Shown here: positions 35,650-44,600 of the stretch, piece by piece
How the letters are laid out: each line of letters begins with the position of its first letter
Numbering within the stretch: the stretch's first letter is position 1
Assembly (NCBI RefSeq): GCF_000719475.1
Contig: NZ_JOGO01000026.1
Location: 16,591 to 80,590, forward strand
From: Streptomyces sp. NRRL F-5630
Lineage (GTDB): Bacteria > Actinomycetota > Actinomycetes > Streptomycetales > Streptomycetaceae
DNA length: 64,000 nt
Direction of reading: 5' to 3'
Program-made: the position numbers and the translations under genes
The notes under the pieces: model-generated
Told to the model about the DNA's origin: nothing
The model's database searches: none
Seen by the model: only the letters and a program-made list of their open reading frames with translations

Positions 35650-36021
35650 ATGACCGCTTTCGAGGTGGACCAGATCACCGAACGAGTCCGCCGCTACTAC
35701 ACGTTGGTGGACGACGGCGATGTCCAGGGAGTCGTCGGCCTCTTCGCCGACAGCGCGGTGTACGAGCGTCCCGGCTACGACCCCATCGTCGGACGGGACG
35801 GCCTCGACGCTTTTTACCGGGGCCGGCGCGTCATCGACTCCGGGAGCCACACGGTGGTCGCGCTCGTGGTCGGCGCGAGCGAGGCCGCCGTGGAGGGCCG
35901 GTTCCGCGGGACGCTCAAGGACGGCAGCGAGGTGGACCTGCGGTTCGCCGACTTCTTCCGCTTCGACGACGACCTGCTCTTCGTGGTCCGCACTACGTAT
36001 TTCTTCGCGCCGATGGTCTGA
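35650..36021 (+). CDS. SnoaL-like / NTF2-fold protein
   Basis: A 123-aa single-domain protein of the NTF2-like superfamily (SnoaL-like, ketosteroid-isomerase-like, limonene-epoxide-hydrolase-like). Seen: ITERVRRYYTLVDDGDVQGV with VGLFADSAVYERPGYDPIVG, the cone-shaped fold pattern, and Asp/Tyr/Arg residues that could act in the cavity. GGAAGG lies upstream of the ATG. It precedes the halogenase gene by 192 bp on the same strand. In natural-product clusters such proteins act as cyclases, isomerases or hydroxylases; no specific role can be assigned here. It is the first of the two rightward genes inside an otherwise leftward biosynthetic region. Confidence 0.8.
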   Translation: MTAFEVDQITERVRRYYTLVDDGDVQGVVGLFADSAVYERPGYDPIVGRDGLDAFYRGRRVIDSGSHTVVALVVGASEAAVEGRFRGTLKDGSEVDLRFADFFRFDDDLLFVVRTTYFFAPMV

Positions 36022-36023
36022 AT

Positions 36024-36093
36024 GCGGGATGCCACCGCGCGTGATGCGCGGGATGCCACCGCGCGTGGTGGTGTGCGGGGTGCCACCGCGCGT
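36024..36093 (+). repeat. Triplicated GC-rich repeat before the halogenase gene
   Basis: The core GCGGGRTGCCACCGCGCGT occurs three times, starting at 36024, 36048 and 36075 (spacing 24 and 27 bp), directly after the SnoaL-like stop codon and about 120 bp before the halogenase start. The copies can pair partly with GGTGG/GCGCG segments nearby and might form structure in the intergenic RNA. Function unknown. Confidence 0.7.
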
Positions 36094-36213
36094 AACGGTG
36101 GCTGACGCCGATGCCGCGCCCGTCACGGCTTGCGAGGATCAGGCTTGGACGGCCGCGTCTGGTCGCCGCGGCCGTACCCGTCGGCCGGCCTCCCCTCGGT
36201 CGAAAGGGTCCCC

Positions 36214-37656
36214 ATGACCAGTCCCGGCGATGCGGCATCCGCGGAGTCGTTCGACGTCATCGTCGTCGGAGGCGGCCCCGCCGGGTCGTCGGCCGCGACG
36301 TTCGTGGCCATGCAGGGCCATCGCGCCCTGCTGCTGGAGAAGGAGAGCTTCCCCCGCCACCAGATCGGCGAGTCCCTGCTGCCCTCCACGGTGCACGGGA
36401 TATGTGCCCTCCTCGGCGTGGACCAGGAACTGCACGCAGCGGGGTTCGTCAAGAAGCGGGGCGGCACCTTCCGCTGGGGCTCCAACACCGAACCGTGGAG
36501 CTTCGACTTCGCGCTCTCCGAGAAGTTCGCGGGCCCCACCTCGTTCGCCTACCAGGTCGAGCGCATGAAGTTCGACCAGCTCCTGCTGGACAACGCCCGG
36601 CGCAAGGGCGTTGTGGTCCGTGAGCGCTGCGCGGTCCGTGATGTCCTGGAGGACGACGGCCGGGTGTGCGGGGTGAGCTTCAGGGACGAGAACGGCACCG
36701 CGCGAGAGGTGCGTTCCCGGTTCGTCGTCGACGCCTCCGGCAACCAGAGCCGCCTGTACGGGCGCGTCGGCGGGCGCCGCCGCTACTCGGACTTCTTCCG
36801 GAACATCGCGCTCTACGGCTACTTCGAGGGCGGCAAGCGGCCTGCCGCGCCGAACAGCGGGAACATCACTTGCGTCGCCTTCGACGCGGGCTGGTTCTGG
36901 TACATCCCGCTGTCCGACACCCTCACCTCGGTCGGCGCGGTGGTGCGCAAGGAGTGCGCGGACCGGATACGGGGCGACCGCGACGAGGCCCTGGCCGCGC
37001 TGATCGCCGACTGCCCGCTCGTCGGGGACTATCTGTCAGGGGCGAAGCGGGTGACCAGTGGCCCCTACGGCGAGGTCCGGGTCCGCAAGGACTACTCCTA
37101 CCTCAGCGACAACTTCTGGTCCCCGGGCCTGACGCTGGTGGGCGACGCGGTGGGCTTCATCGATCCGCTGTTCTCCTCCGGCGTGCACATGGCCACGTTC
37201 AGCGCGCTGCTGGCCGCGCGCTCCCTCAACAGCGTGCTCCGCGGGGACCTGGCGGAAGAGGAGTGCTTCGCGGAGTACGCGACCCGGTACCGCAGGGAGT
37301 ACCAGACCTTCCACGACTTCCTCGTCAGCTTCTACGACGTGACCCGGGACGAACAGCAGTACTTCGACGACGCCCGGCGCGTCACCCATGACTCCTCCCC
37401 CGGCGCCGGGGCGTTCGTCGGCCTGGTCGGCGGCGGTGCCTCGGGCGACACGGCGCTGACCTCGGAGACCTACCGCGACCAGCGCAAGAAGGATCTGAGC
37501 CGGCAGTCCCGCGACATCCACTGGGAGGGGCACCGCATCCAGATGCAGGCGGCCTTCGGCGAGGCGGACGACGACGTCCCGGTCGTCGAGGGCGGGCTGA
37601 CGGTCGCGCAGGACGGCATGCACTGGGCGAAGAGCCAGGAGTCCGCCGCGGTATGA
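36214..37656 (+). CDS. FADH2-dependent halogenase
   Basis: A 480-aa flavin-dependent halogenase. It shows the FAD-binding motif DVIVVGGGPAGSSAATFVAM, ESFPRHQIGESLLPSTVHGI, the halogenase hallmark WFWYIP (WxWxIP) within GWFWYIPLSD, and LVGDAVGFIDPLFSSGVHMA. It is most like enzymes from glycopeptide, enduracidin and related peptide clusters that chlorinate hydroxyphenylglycine-type rings, usually on a carrier protein, so the dihydroxyphenylglycine made in this cluster is the likely substrate (inference). It needs a separate flavin reductase, not seen here. ATG 36214 is preferred (AAAGGG upstream); the open frame extends upstream through repeats without homology. It is convergent with the kinase gene. 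Confidence 0.92.
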   Translation: MTSPGDAASAESFDVIVVGGGPAGSSAATFVAMQGHRALLLEKESFPRHQIGESLLPSTVHGICALLGVDQELHAAGFVKKRGGTFRWGSNTEPWSFDFALSEKFAGPTSFAYQVERMKFDQLLLDNARRKGVVVRERCAVRDVLEDDGRVCGVSFRDENGTAREVRSRFVVDASGNQSRLYGRVGGRRRYSDFFRNIALYGYFEGGKRPAAPNSGNITCVAFDAGWFWYIPLSDTLTSVGAVVRKECADRIRGDRDEALAALIADCPLVGDYLSGAKRVTSGPYGEVRVRKDYSYLSDNFWSPGLTLVGDAVGFIDPLFSSGVHMATFSALLAARSLNSVLRGDLAEEECFAEYATRYRREYQTFHDFLVSFYDVTRDEQQYFDDARRVTHDSSPGAGAFVGLVGGGASGDTALTSETYRDQRKKDLSRQSRDIHWEGHRIQMQAAFGEADDDVPVVEGGLTVAQDGMHWAKSQESAAV

Positions 37657-37664
37657 GCCCGCGG

Positions 37665-37712
37665 CCCTCTCCGTCTACCGGTCCGTCGCGGCCGAGCGGT
37701 AGACGGAGAGGG
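37665..37712. terminator. Bidirectional hairpin terminator overlapping the kinase 3' end
   Basis: Perfect 16-bp inverted repeat: arms 37665-37680 and 37697-37712 with a 16-base loop, 9 bp after the halogenase stop. The leftward kinase stop codon (37675-37677) lies inside the left arm. It ends both the halogenase transcript and the long leftward operon. Confidence 0.82.
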
Positions 37713-38580
37713 TCCCGGGGAGCGCCGAGCAGGCGGCGCGCGCCGCTTTGAGCCTCTCCTGGTGCCCGTCAGCGGTGGTGTCGAGCAGGAGCCCGAGCAT
37801 GGTGCCGCTGTGCGTGCACACCACTCCGAGAGCGCCGACGCGCTGGGCGATACCGGTCATCGCGTCGAGGTTGCGCTTGGGCAGCCAGCGCTGGTTGAGG
37901 ACCGCGCTCCGTGTCGTGACCGCGCCGAGGGCGCTCAGGTCGGCGGCACGGACGGCGTCGGCGAGGTCGTCGACGAGGCGCGCGTACTCGCGCCGCAAGT
38001 CGGGCGGCACGTGCCGGGGACGCCGGTTGTGGGCGACCGTGTCGAGATGCCCGCCCTCGTCGACGGCGACGACGGTCAGGGGCGACAGCGCGCCCAGTTC
38101 GGCGCGGAGCCGCACGGCGCGGTGCTCGAAGACGACGACGCCGGGATACATGACCCCGTCGGTCGGCTCGACTGGGCGCAGCCAGTCCTCCACGGCGGCC
38201 GGTGAGGTGTCGAGGCCGAGTACGGCGCCGACGCCGCGGGCCGTGGCGACGAGGTCGGCGGAGGAGCTGGCGAGGCCCTTGCCGACGAGCAGGTCGCTGT
38301 CGAGCACGAGCGTTCCCCCGCCCCCGTCGCCGTGGGTGTCGAGCATGGTTCTCGCCAGCGTCAGCGACTTGGTCTTGTGCGCGGGATAGACGTGCAGCGG
38401 CCCGTGGGGGTCGTAGCGGAACCGCGCGCGGCTGCCCAGGCTGATGGGAAGGGTGACGAGGAAGGCGGTGCCGTCGGGCAGGACGCCCTGGAGCAGTTCC
38501 CCGAAGGTGCCGTGAGCCGCGCCCGTGCCCTCGGCGATGTCCACGGCGACCCTGCGTGCGGGCGCCGGCAACCCGCTCAT
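37675..38580 (-). CDS. GHMP kinase, L-threonine-kinase (PduX)-like
   Basis: A 301-aa kinase of the GHMP superfamily, nearest in pattern to PduX L-threonine kinase. The N-terminal GAAHGTFGELLQGVLPDG resembles PduX, and the ATP-binding GHMP motif is LLVGKGLASSSADLVATARG. In diaminobutyrate pathways of pacidamycin and friulimicin type a kinase of this class makes O-phospho-L-threonine, the leaving-group form used by the PLP enzyme (encoded at 32760 here). ATG 38580 overlaps the stop of the lyase gene (ATGA), so both are translationally coupled. It is the last gene of the long leftward operon and ends in a terminator. A role on another hydroxy-amino acid cannot be excluded. Confidence 0.83.
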   Translation of the reverse strand: MSGLPAPARRVAVDIAEGTGAAHGTFGELLQGVLPDGTAFLVTLPISLGSRARFRYDPHGPLHVYPAHKTKSLTLARTMLDTHGDGGGGTLVLDSDLLVGKGLASSSADLVATARGVGAVLGLDTSPAAVEDWLRPVEPTDGVMYPGVVVFEHRAVRLRAELGALSPLTVVAVDEGGHLDTVAHNRRPRHVPPDLRREYARLVDDLADAVRAADLSALGAVTTRSAVLNQRWLPKRNLDAMTGIAQRVGALGVVCTHSGTMLGLLLDTTADGHQERLKAARAACSALPGTLSVYRSAATDR

Positions 38581-40064
38581 ACGGGGTCCTGCGAAGCGAC
38601 CGGCTCGTCGAGGTGCCGGGCCGCGGCCGTCCTGTGTGCGGTCCTGCGCGACCATTCGGCATCGAGCCGGTCGAGTTCGCTCTCCTCGTCCTTGAGGAGT
38701 CGTGCCACCTGATCGGGGTGGGCGGAGCCCGCCGAGTGCTTGGCGTGCAGTCCGGCGTCGATGTCGACGGACTCGGCGAGCAGTTCCGCGGCGGGCTCGG
38801 CCTCGTGACCGGATTCGGCGGCACAGGCCCGCAGCAGGTCCGCGTCCGGAGCGGCGGCGTCCAGGCCACGTTCGACGGCGCGCTTGATGTAGCGCCCGGC
38901 GACGATCTGGGCGGTGCGCCACGGGATCCCGCAGTCCAGGGTGAGGCGATTGGCGAGAGTGAAGCCGCCGAGGTGGTCCTCGGCGCAGGCGGCGCGCATC
39001 CGGTCGGTGCGGTAGGTGATGCCGGTGACGACGGCATGGGTCAGACGCAGCAGGGAGCGCATGGCCCGTACTTGGGTGTAGAGGTGGGCGCCGGTCTCCT
39101 TGGACACCTCGACGGTGTTGCTGTACGGGGTGTTGCGCTGTCCGGCGACGAGGTCGGAGGCCCGGCCGACGACATGGGCGCAGCGTCCTCGGATGCGTTC
39201 CAGTACGGGGAAGTTGCGCTTCTGCGGCATGGCCGCGGAGATGCCCGCGAGCTCGTCGGGCAGGTCGAGGAAGCCGAAGCCGCTGCCGCCCCAGGTCATG
39301 AAGTCGGTGGTGAAGCGGCTCAGGACGGCGGCGTAACCGGCGAGGTCCGCGCCCATCGTGGTGGTCCAGGTGCGGGAGGCGACACCGACGAGCGCGTGCG
39401 GCTGGGGGCGGGCGAAGCCGAGGTCGGCGGCGAGCCGCACCCGGTCCCAGGGCAGTTCCTGGCCCGCCATGGCGCCGGAACCCAGCGGGCAGGCGTCCGT
39501 CTCGTCGTACGTGTGGAGCATGCGCCGCAGGGCGGCGTTGGTCTCGGCGGCGAGGGCGGCGAGGTGGTAGCCGGGGGTGATGATCTGTGCGGCCTGGCCG
39601 TGGGTGTAGCCGGGCATGGGGGTGTCGGTGTGGCGGGCGGCGAGCGCGGTGACGGCCCGGCCGAGGTCGACGAGGTCCGCGGCGATCGCGGTGAAGTGGG
39701 TGCGCGCGGACATGAGTTGGGCGCATACCTGGGCGTCGTTGCGGCTGCGGTCGACGTGCCAGGCGGCGAACGGCGGCGTGGGACCGGACTGCACGTGGTG
39801 TTCGAGCGCGAAAGAGATGTCGGACATGTTCCGCTGCGGATCGGCGCGTATAGCCTCGACGTCGAGCGAGCCGAGGCGGGCGTCGAGGGCCGCGGCGCCC
39901 GCCGCGTCGACCAGCCCCATCCGCAGATACTCGCGCAGGAGGGCCCGTTCGATGGCCACGTAGTGGGGCAGCAGGTGTTCGGCCTCGTAAGCGAATTGCG
40001 GAGCGAGCACCTCCTCGTGCCACACGTCGCTCGGTGTGCCGTCGATCCGGCCGGTCACCGCCAT
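38577..40064 (-). CDS. Argininosuccinate lyase-like enzyme
   Basis: A 495-aa fumarase/aspartase-superfamily protein of the argininosuccinate-lyase branch. Seen: HVDRSRNDAQVCAQLMSART, PMPGYTHGQAAQIITPGYHL, and the flexible signature loop AGISAAMPQKRNFPVLERIR (family pattern GSSxMPxKxNP). Known homologues in 2,3-diaminobutyrate pathways (Pac17 of pacidamycin) are thought to release fumarate from an aspartyl adduct, leaving the new amine. The neighbouring kinase and the distant PLP enzyme complete the set. Its N-terminus overlaps the C-T gene by 10 bp. It is not the arginine-pathway enzyme by context, as no other arg genes are present. Confidence 0.86.
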   Translation of the reverse strand: MAVTGRIDGTPSDVWHEEVLAPQFAYEAEHLLPHYVAIERALLREYLRMGLVDAAGAAALDARLGSLDVEAIRADPQRNMSDISFALEHHVQSGPTPPFAAWHVDRSRNDAQVCAQLMSARTHFTAIAADLVDLGRAVTALAARHTDTPMPGYTHGQAAQIITPGYHLAALAAETNAALRRMLHTYDETDACPLGSGAMAGQELPWDRVRLAADLGFARPQPHALVGVASRTWTTTMGADLAGYAAVLSRFTTDFMTWGGSGFGFLDLPDELAGISAAMPQKRNFPVLERIRGRCAHVVGRASDLVAGQRNTPYSNTVEVSKETGAHLYTQVRAMRSLLRLTHAVVTGITYRTDRMRAACAEDHLGGFTLANRLTLDCGIPWRTAQIVAGRYIKRAVERGLDAAAPDADLLRACAAESGHEAEPAAELLAESVDIDAGLHAKHSAGSAHPDQVARLLKDEESELDRLDAEWSRRTAHRTAAARHLDEPVASQDPV

Positions 40065-41686
40065 GGCGTCCTCCCGTCAAGAGTGCTTTTCAGGGCGGTG
40101 GCGAGTCCGGCCACCGTCGGGTCGGCGAAGAAGGTCCGCAGCGTGGGGCCGTCCTCCCGCCCCGGGGCGAGGCGGGCGAGCAGGCGCAGGGCCTGGAGCG
40201 AGTGGCCGCCCGCGGCGAAGAAGTCCTCGTGGACGTCGACGGCGTCGGTGCCCAGGACGGTCCGCCAGACGGCCGCCACCCGCTCTTCGGTCGCGTCGCG
40301 CGGTGCCGTCCGTGCGGGCGGCGGGGCGGGGGCGGGAGGGTGGGCGCGCCGGGGAGCGGTGCCGGGGAGCAGCGCGGAGAGGCGGGGGCCGGGCGCGTCG
40401 AGGAGGGGGGCGAGCAGCCGCATGTAGTCGGCGAGCAGGGCGTCGGCGGTGGAGCGGTCGAAGAGGGCGGCGTCGTAGATGAGCCGGACGCCGGTGCCCG
40501 CGATGTCGAGGAGGAGGTCCTCCTCGCAGGAGACGACGGGCGGGCCGAGACCGTCGGCCGGGGTGTGGTTGAAGGCGAGCTGGTAGAGGGGCGGCACGCC
40601 GGGCAGCCGGGGCGCTCCGAGGAGTGCGACGAGGCGCTGGAAGGGGATGTCGAACCGTTCGCCCGCGCGGACGGCGGCGGCGGTGCGGCGGATGACCTCG
40701 GTGCCGTCGGGATCGCCGGAGAGGTCGGCCCGCAGGACGCGCATGTTGACGAAGGTGCCGACCATCGCGCGGGTCGCGGGGTCGTCGCGCCCGGCGACGG
40801 GCAGGCCGACGGCGAGGTCGTCGGCGCCGGAGTGGTGGTGGAGCAGCGCGCTCCACGCGGCGAGGAGCAGCAGGACGGGGCGGGTGCCGTGGTGCCGGGC
40901 GGCGTCGGTCAGCGTTGCGGTGACACCGACCGGCAGGGCGGTGCGCACCTCGGCCCCTCGGAAGGTGCGGGCGGGTGGTCGCGACCGGTCCAGCGGCACG
41001 GTGTGCACGGGAGGCAGCCCGCGCATCCGGGTCCGCCAGTGGGCGGCGGCCGCTTCGCCACTGTCGGAGCCGGCCCGTTCGCGTTCGCGCCGTGCGTACT
41101 CGCCGTAGCCGAAGGGCAGGTGGGGCAGGCGGGGCGGGCGCCCTTCCTCGGCGGCGGCGCAGAGTTCGGTGAGTTCGGCGTGGACGTTGAACCCGGAGGC
41201 GGTGTCGTACACCGTGTGGTGGGCCGCGAAGAGCACCGACCAGGCCCCCTCCCCCAGGTCCAGGACGGCCGCGCGCCACTGGGGTGCCCGCCGCGGGTCG
41301 AACGGGGTGCGGGCGAGGCGGGCGCGCAGGGACCGCCGTTCTTCGGCCTGTGCGGCGGGTTCCTGAGCGCTCAGGTCGATCACCGCGATCCGCGGCGCGG
41401 GGCTCGGGTGCACCTCCTGGCAGAGCCGTCCGTCCACGGTGCGCAGCACGGTCCGCAGGGGTTCGTGCCGGTCCATGAGGACGTGCAGGGCGTGCACGAG
41501 GTCGTCCGCGGACACGGCCGCGTGCAGCGGGAACTCGTCGACGGCGCAGTAGGTGGGCGGGTCGTGGGCCAGCCGGGAGGCCAGCCAGGCCCGTTCCTGG
41601 GCGTACGTCGCCGGTACGGTGACCGGCCCGGCGGTGCCGCCGGGCGCGGGTCCGCCGCCGTGGACGACGGGTCCGGGACGCGTCAC
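40055..41686 (-). CDS. Discrete NRPS condensation-carrier (C-T) protein
   Basis: A 543-aa didomain. Residues about 20-430: condensation domain (VPATYAQERAWLASRL, RHEPLRTVLRTVDGRLCQEV, catalytic AAHHTVYDTASGFN, VGTFVNMRVLRADLSGD, FDIPFQRLVALLG). The active-site motif HHxxxDG reads HHTVYDT, with Thr in place of Gly; the second His and Asp are kept, so activity is likely. Residues about 465-535: carrier domain with FFAAGGHSLQALRL carrying the phosphopantetheine Ser. There is no adenylation domain. Start GTG 41686 overlaps the stop of the A-T-oxygenase gene. The two products together could form one split module, or this C-T may transfer the amino acid hydroxylated on the other carrier. Confidence 0.87.
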   Translation of the reverse strand: MTRPGPVVHGGGPAPGGTAGPVTVPATYAQERAWLASRLAHDPPTYCAVDEFPLHAAVSADDLVHALHVLMDRHEPLRTVLRTVDGRLCQEVHPSPAPRIAVIDLSAQEPAAQAEERRSLRARLARTPFDPRRAPQWRAAVLDLGEGAWSVLFAAHHTVYDTASGFNVHAELTELCAAAEEGRPPRLPHLPFGYGEYARRERERAGSDSGEAAAAHWRTRMRGLPPVHTVPLDRSRPPARTFRGAEVRTALPVGVTATLTDAARHHGTRPVLLLLAAWSALLHHHSGADDLAVGLPVAGRDDPATRAMVGTFVNMRVLRADLSGDPDGTEVIRRTAAAVRAGERFDIPFQRLVALLGAPRLPGVPPLYQLAFNHTPADGLGPPVVSCEEDLLLDIAGTGVRLIYDAALFDRSTADALLADYMRLLAPLLDAPGPRLSALLPGTAPRRAHPPAPAPPPARTAPRDATEERVAAVWRTVLGTDAVDVHEDFFAAGGHSLQALRLLARLAPGREDGPTLRTFFADPTVAGLATALKSTLDGRTPWR

Positions 41687-44600
41687 GACGGTCCGCCGTC
41701 GTTCAGCGGCAGGACGTGGGCGGTCAGCCGTACCGGGTCGCCGAGGACGACGGCGATCTCCCGGTCGCCCTCGTAGGGTTCGCGGGCGTGGGCGGTGCGG
41801 ATGTTGTCGACGAGGAGGACGTCACCTTCCTGCCAGGGCTCCCCCACGGTGAACCGGTCGTAGACGGCGTCGATCTTCTCGACCATGTCGGCGGTGACGG
41901 GGGTGCCGTCGCCGACGGCCGTGTCGAAGGGCAGGCCGCCGGGCCCGTAGACGTCGGTGAGGTACTCCCGGACCGCGGGTTCCAGGGTGAGGCCGTTGAG
42001 GAAGGCGATCTGGTTGAACCAGCAGGGTGCTCCGGTGCGCGGGTGGGGCACCACCGCGGCGCGGCGCTGCCGCGTGTACAGGTGGCCGTCGGCGCTCCAG
42101 GTGGCTTCGACGGCCGCCTCGGCGCAGTACGCGTCGACCGCCGCGCGCTCCGTGCTGCCGAACGCCTCGTGCCAGGAGAGCCCGACGTCGTGGTAGGCGC
42201 GGCGCAGCAGCCAGCCGTGCTCGGCGAAGGCGGCGGTCACCTCGGGCGGTAGCGCGGCGAGGACCTGCTGGGAGTCGGAGACATTGGTGCGCCCGCCGCT
42301 GTCGGGTGCGGTGACGCAGGCGAAGAGCAGGGTGCCGGGGACGGTCGCGGCGTGGCTCAGCTCGTGGTGCATGCACATCGGGTCCTCGGCGGGCCAGTGG
42401 CTGCCGGAGTACACGCCGGGGGCGAGCGTGGTGCGGGGCGCGAAGCCCTCTCGTTCCGTCATGGGGGCGATGCCGAGCGCGGTCGCGACGCGTGCGACGT
42501 CGGCGGGGGTGCGGGCGCCGGCGCCGCGGAGCATGACGGCGCCCGCCTCGGCGAGGGCCGCCAGCGCCTCGGCGCGGTGCGCGGTGGCGCGGGCGGCGGG
42601 GTCGGAGCCGGTCGCGCGGACGTCGAGGACCGGAAGCGGGGCCGGGCCCTCCACGGGGCGCTGCGGACTCCGGACCGGATCTGCCGGGGTGGCCGCCGGG
42701 GTGCTCTCCGGAGCCGGTGCGGACTTGCTGTCCAGCAGGGCGGCGACATCGGCGACCGTGGGCGTGTCGCGGAGTTCGGCGACGGTGACCCGGCGGTCGA
42801 GCGCGATGGCCAGCCGGATCGCGGACAGGGAGGTGCCGCCGAGGTCGGTGAAGCGGCTGTCGCGTCCGATGCGCTGCTCCGGCACCCTCAGCAGCTGTGC
42901 CCAGACGGCCGCGACGCGGCGCTCGGTGGCGGTCTTCGGCTGCGCGCCGCCGGTAGCGGCGCTCTCCCGGGGGTGAGCGCTGTCGTCGGCGCGTGCGGTG
43001 AGGGCCTTCTTGTCGATCTTCCCGTTGCCGGACAGGGGGAGTTCACGGACGCGGTGGAGCCGGTGCGGAACCATGTAGGACGGCAGGGCGGTGCCCAGGG
43101 CACGCGCGGTCTCCTCGCCGTCGGGGGCGTCATCGCCCGTGTAGAAGGCGACGAGCTGCGGGTCGTCGCCGGTACCGGCCACGACCACGGCGCCGTCGCG
43201 GACGCCGGGGACCTGGAGCAGCCGGTCCTCGATCTCGCCGATCTCGATACGGAAGCCGCTGATCTTCACCTGGGCGTCGCGACGGCCCAGGTACTCCAGC
43301 TCGCCGGAGGGGAGCCGGCGGCCGAAGTCGCCCGACCGGTAGAGGCGTTCGCCGGGCCGCAGGGGGTCCGGGCGGTAGACGGCGGCGGTGCGGTCGGGGT
43401 CGTTGACGTAGCCGCGGCCGACGCACACGCCCGCGATGACGATCTCGCCCGGGGCGCCGTCGGGGACGAGGTGGAGCTGTTCGTCCATGACGTAGACGCG
43501 GCAGTTGCGGATGGTGTCGCCGAGCGGCACCGAGCGGTGGTCCGGCACCGCGCGCATCACACCGTGGTGGGAATCGTCGCTGACCTCGGTGAGGCCGTAG
43601 CAGTTGACGAGCGGGACGCCGGGGAACTGCTCGAACCAGCGGCGGACGAGTTCCTTCTTGAGCGCCTCGCCCGTCACGGCCATGACACGCACGTGCGGCA
43701 GGGTGGCACGGCCCCGGGCGGCCTCGGCGAGGACGAGTTCGAGGTAGGTGGGCACGAGCTGGAGGACCTGGACGCGGTGCCGGTTGACGAGGTCCACGAA
43801 CCGCGCCACGTCGAGGACGGCCTCCTGCTCGACCAGCAGCACCCGGCCGCCGACGAGGAACGGGGAGACCAACTGCCACAGGGAGATGTCGAAGCACTGC
43901 GGGGCGGTCTGCCCGACGGTGTCGCCCTCCTGGACACCGAGGTCCTCGATCTTGGCGTAGAGGTGGTTGAGGAACCCGTCGTGCTCGCACATGGCGCCCT
44001 TGGGCTCGCCCGTGGATCCCGAGGTGAAGTACACGTACGCCAGTTGGTCCCCGGCGACGGCGACGCCGGGGTCCTGTGTGGGGCCGTCCCCGCGGGCAAG
44101 CTCCCGGACGTCCATCCGGCGGACCGTGTCACGGCCGCTCAGGGCCTCGTCGAGAGAGGGCACGTCGGGGTCGGCGAGCACCCAGCGGCACGCGCCGCGG
44201 ATGAGGGTCCTCGCGATGCGCGAGGCGGGGAACTCCGGTTCCAGCGGCAGATAGCAGCCGCCCGCCTTGAACACGGCGAGCACCGCGGCCGGCCAGTGCG
44301 CGTGCCGTGCGGTGACGACGGCCACCACGTCCTCGGGGGCCAGGCCCTCCCGCAGCAGGGTGTGGGCGATCCGGTTGGCCTCGTCGTTGAGTTCGCGGTA
44401 GGTGCGGGTGGTGTTCCCGTGCACGACGGCCACGGCGTCCGGGTGGAGCCGGACCCGCTCCTCGAACAGTTCGTGGAAGCGGCGGCCGGGCAGCCGCCGC
44501 AGGGGGCCGGCACCGCGTGCGACGACGGCCTCGGTCTCCTCCGGCGAGAGGAGTCCGTGCCGGGTGTGCGGCAGGTCGGGGTCCTCCGCCATCGCATGGA

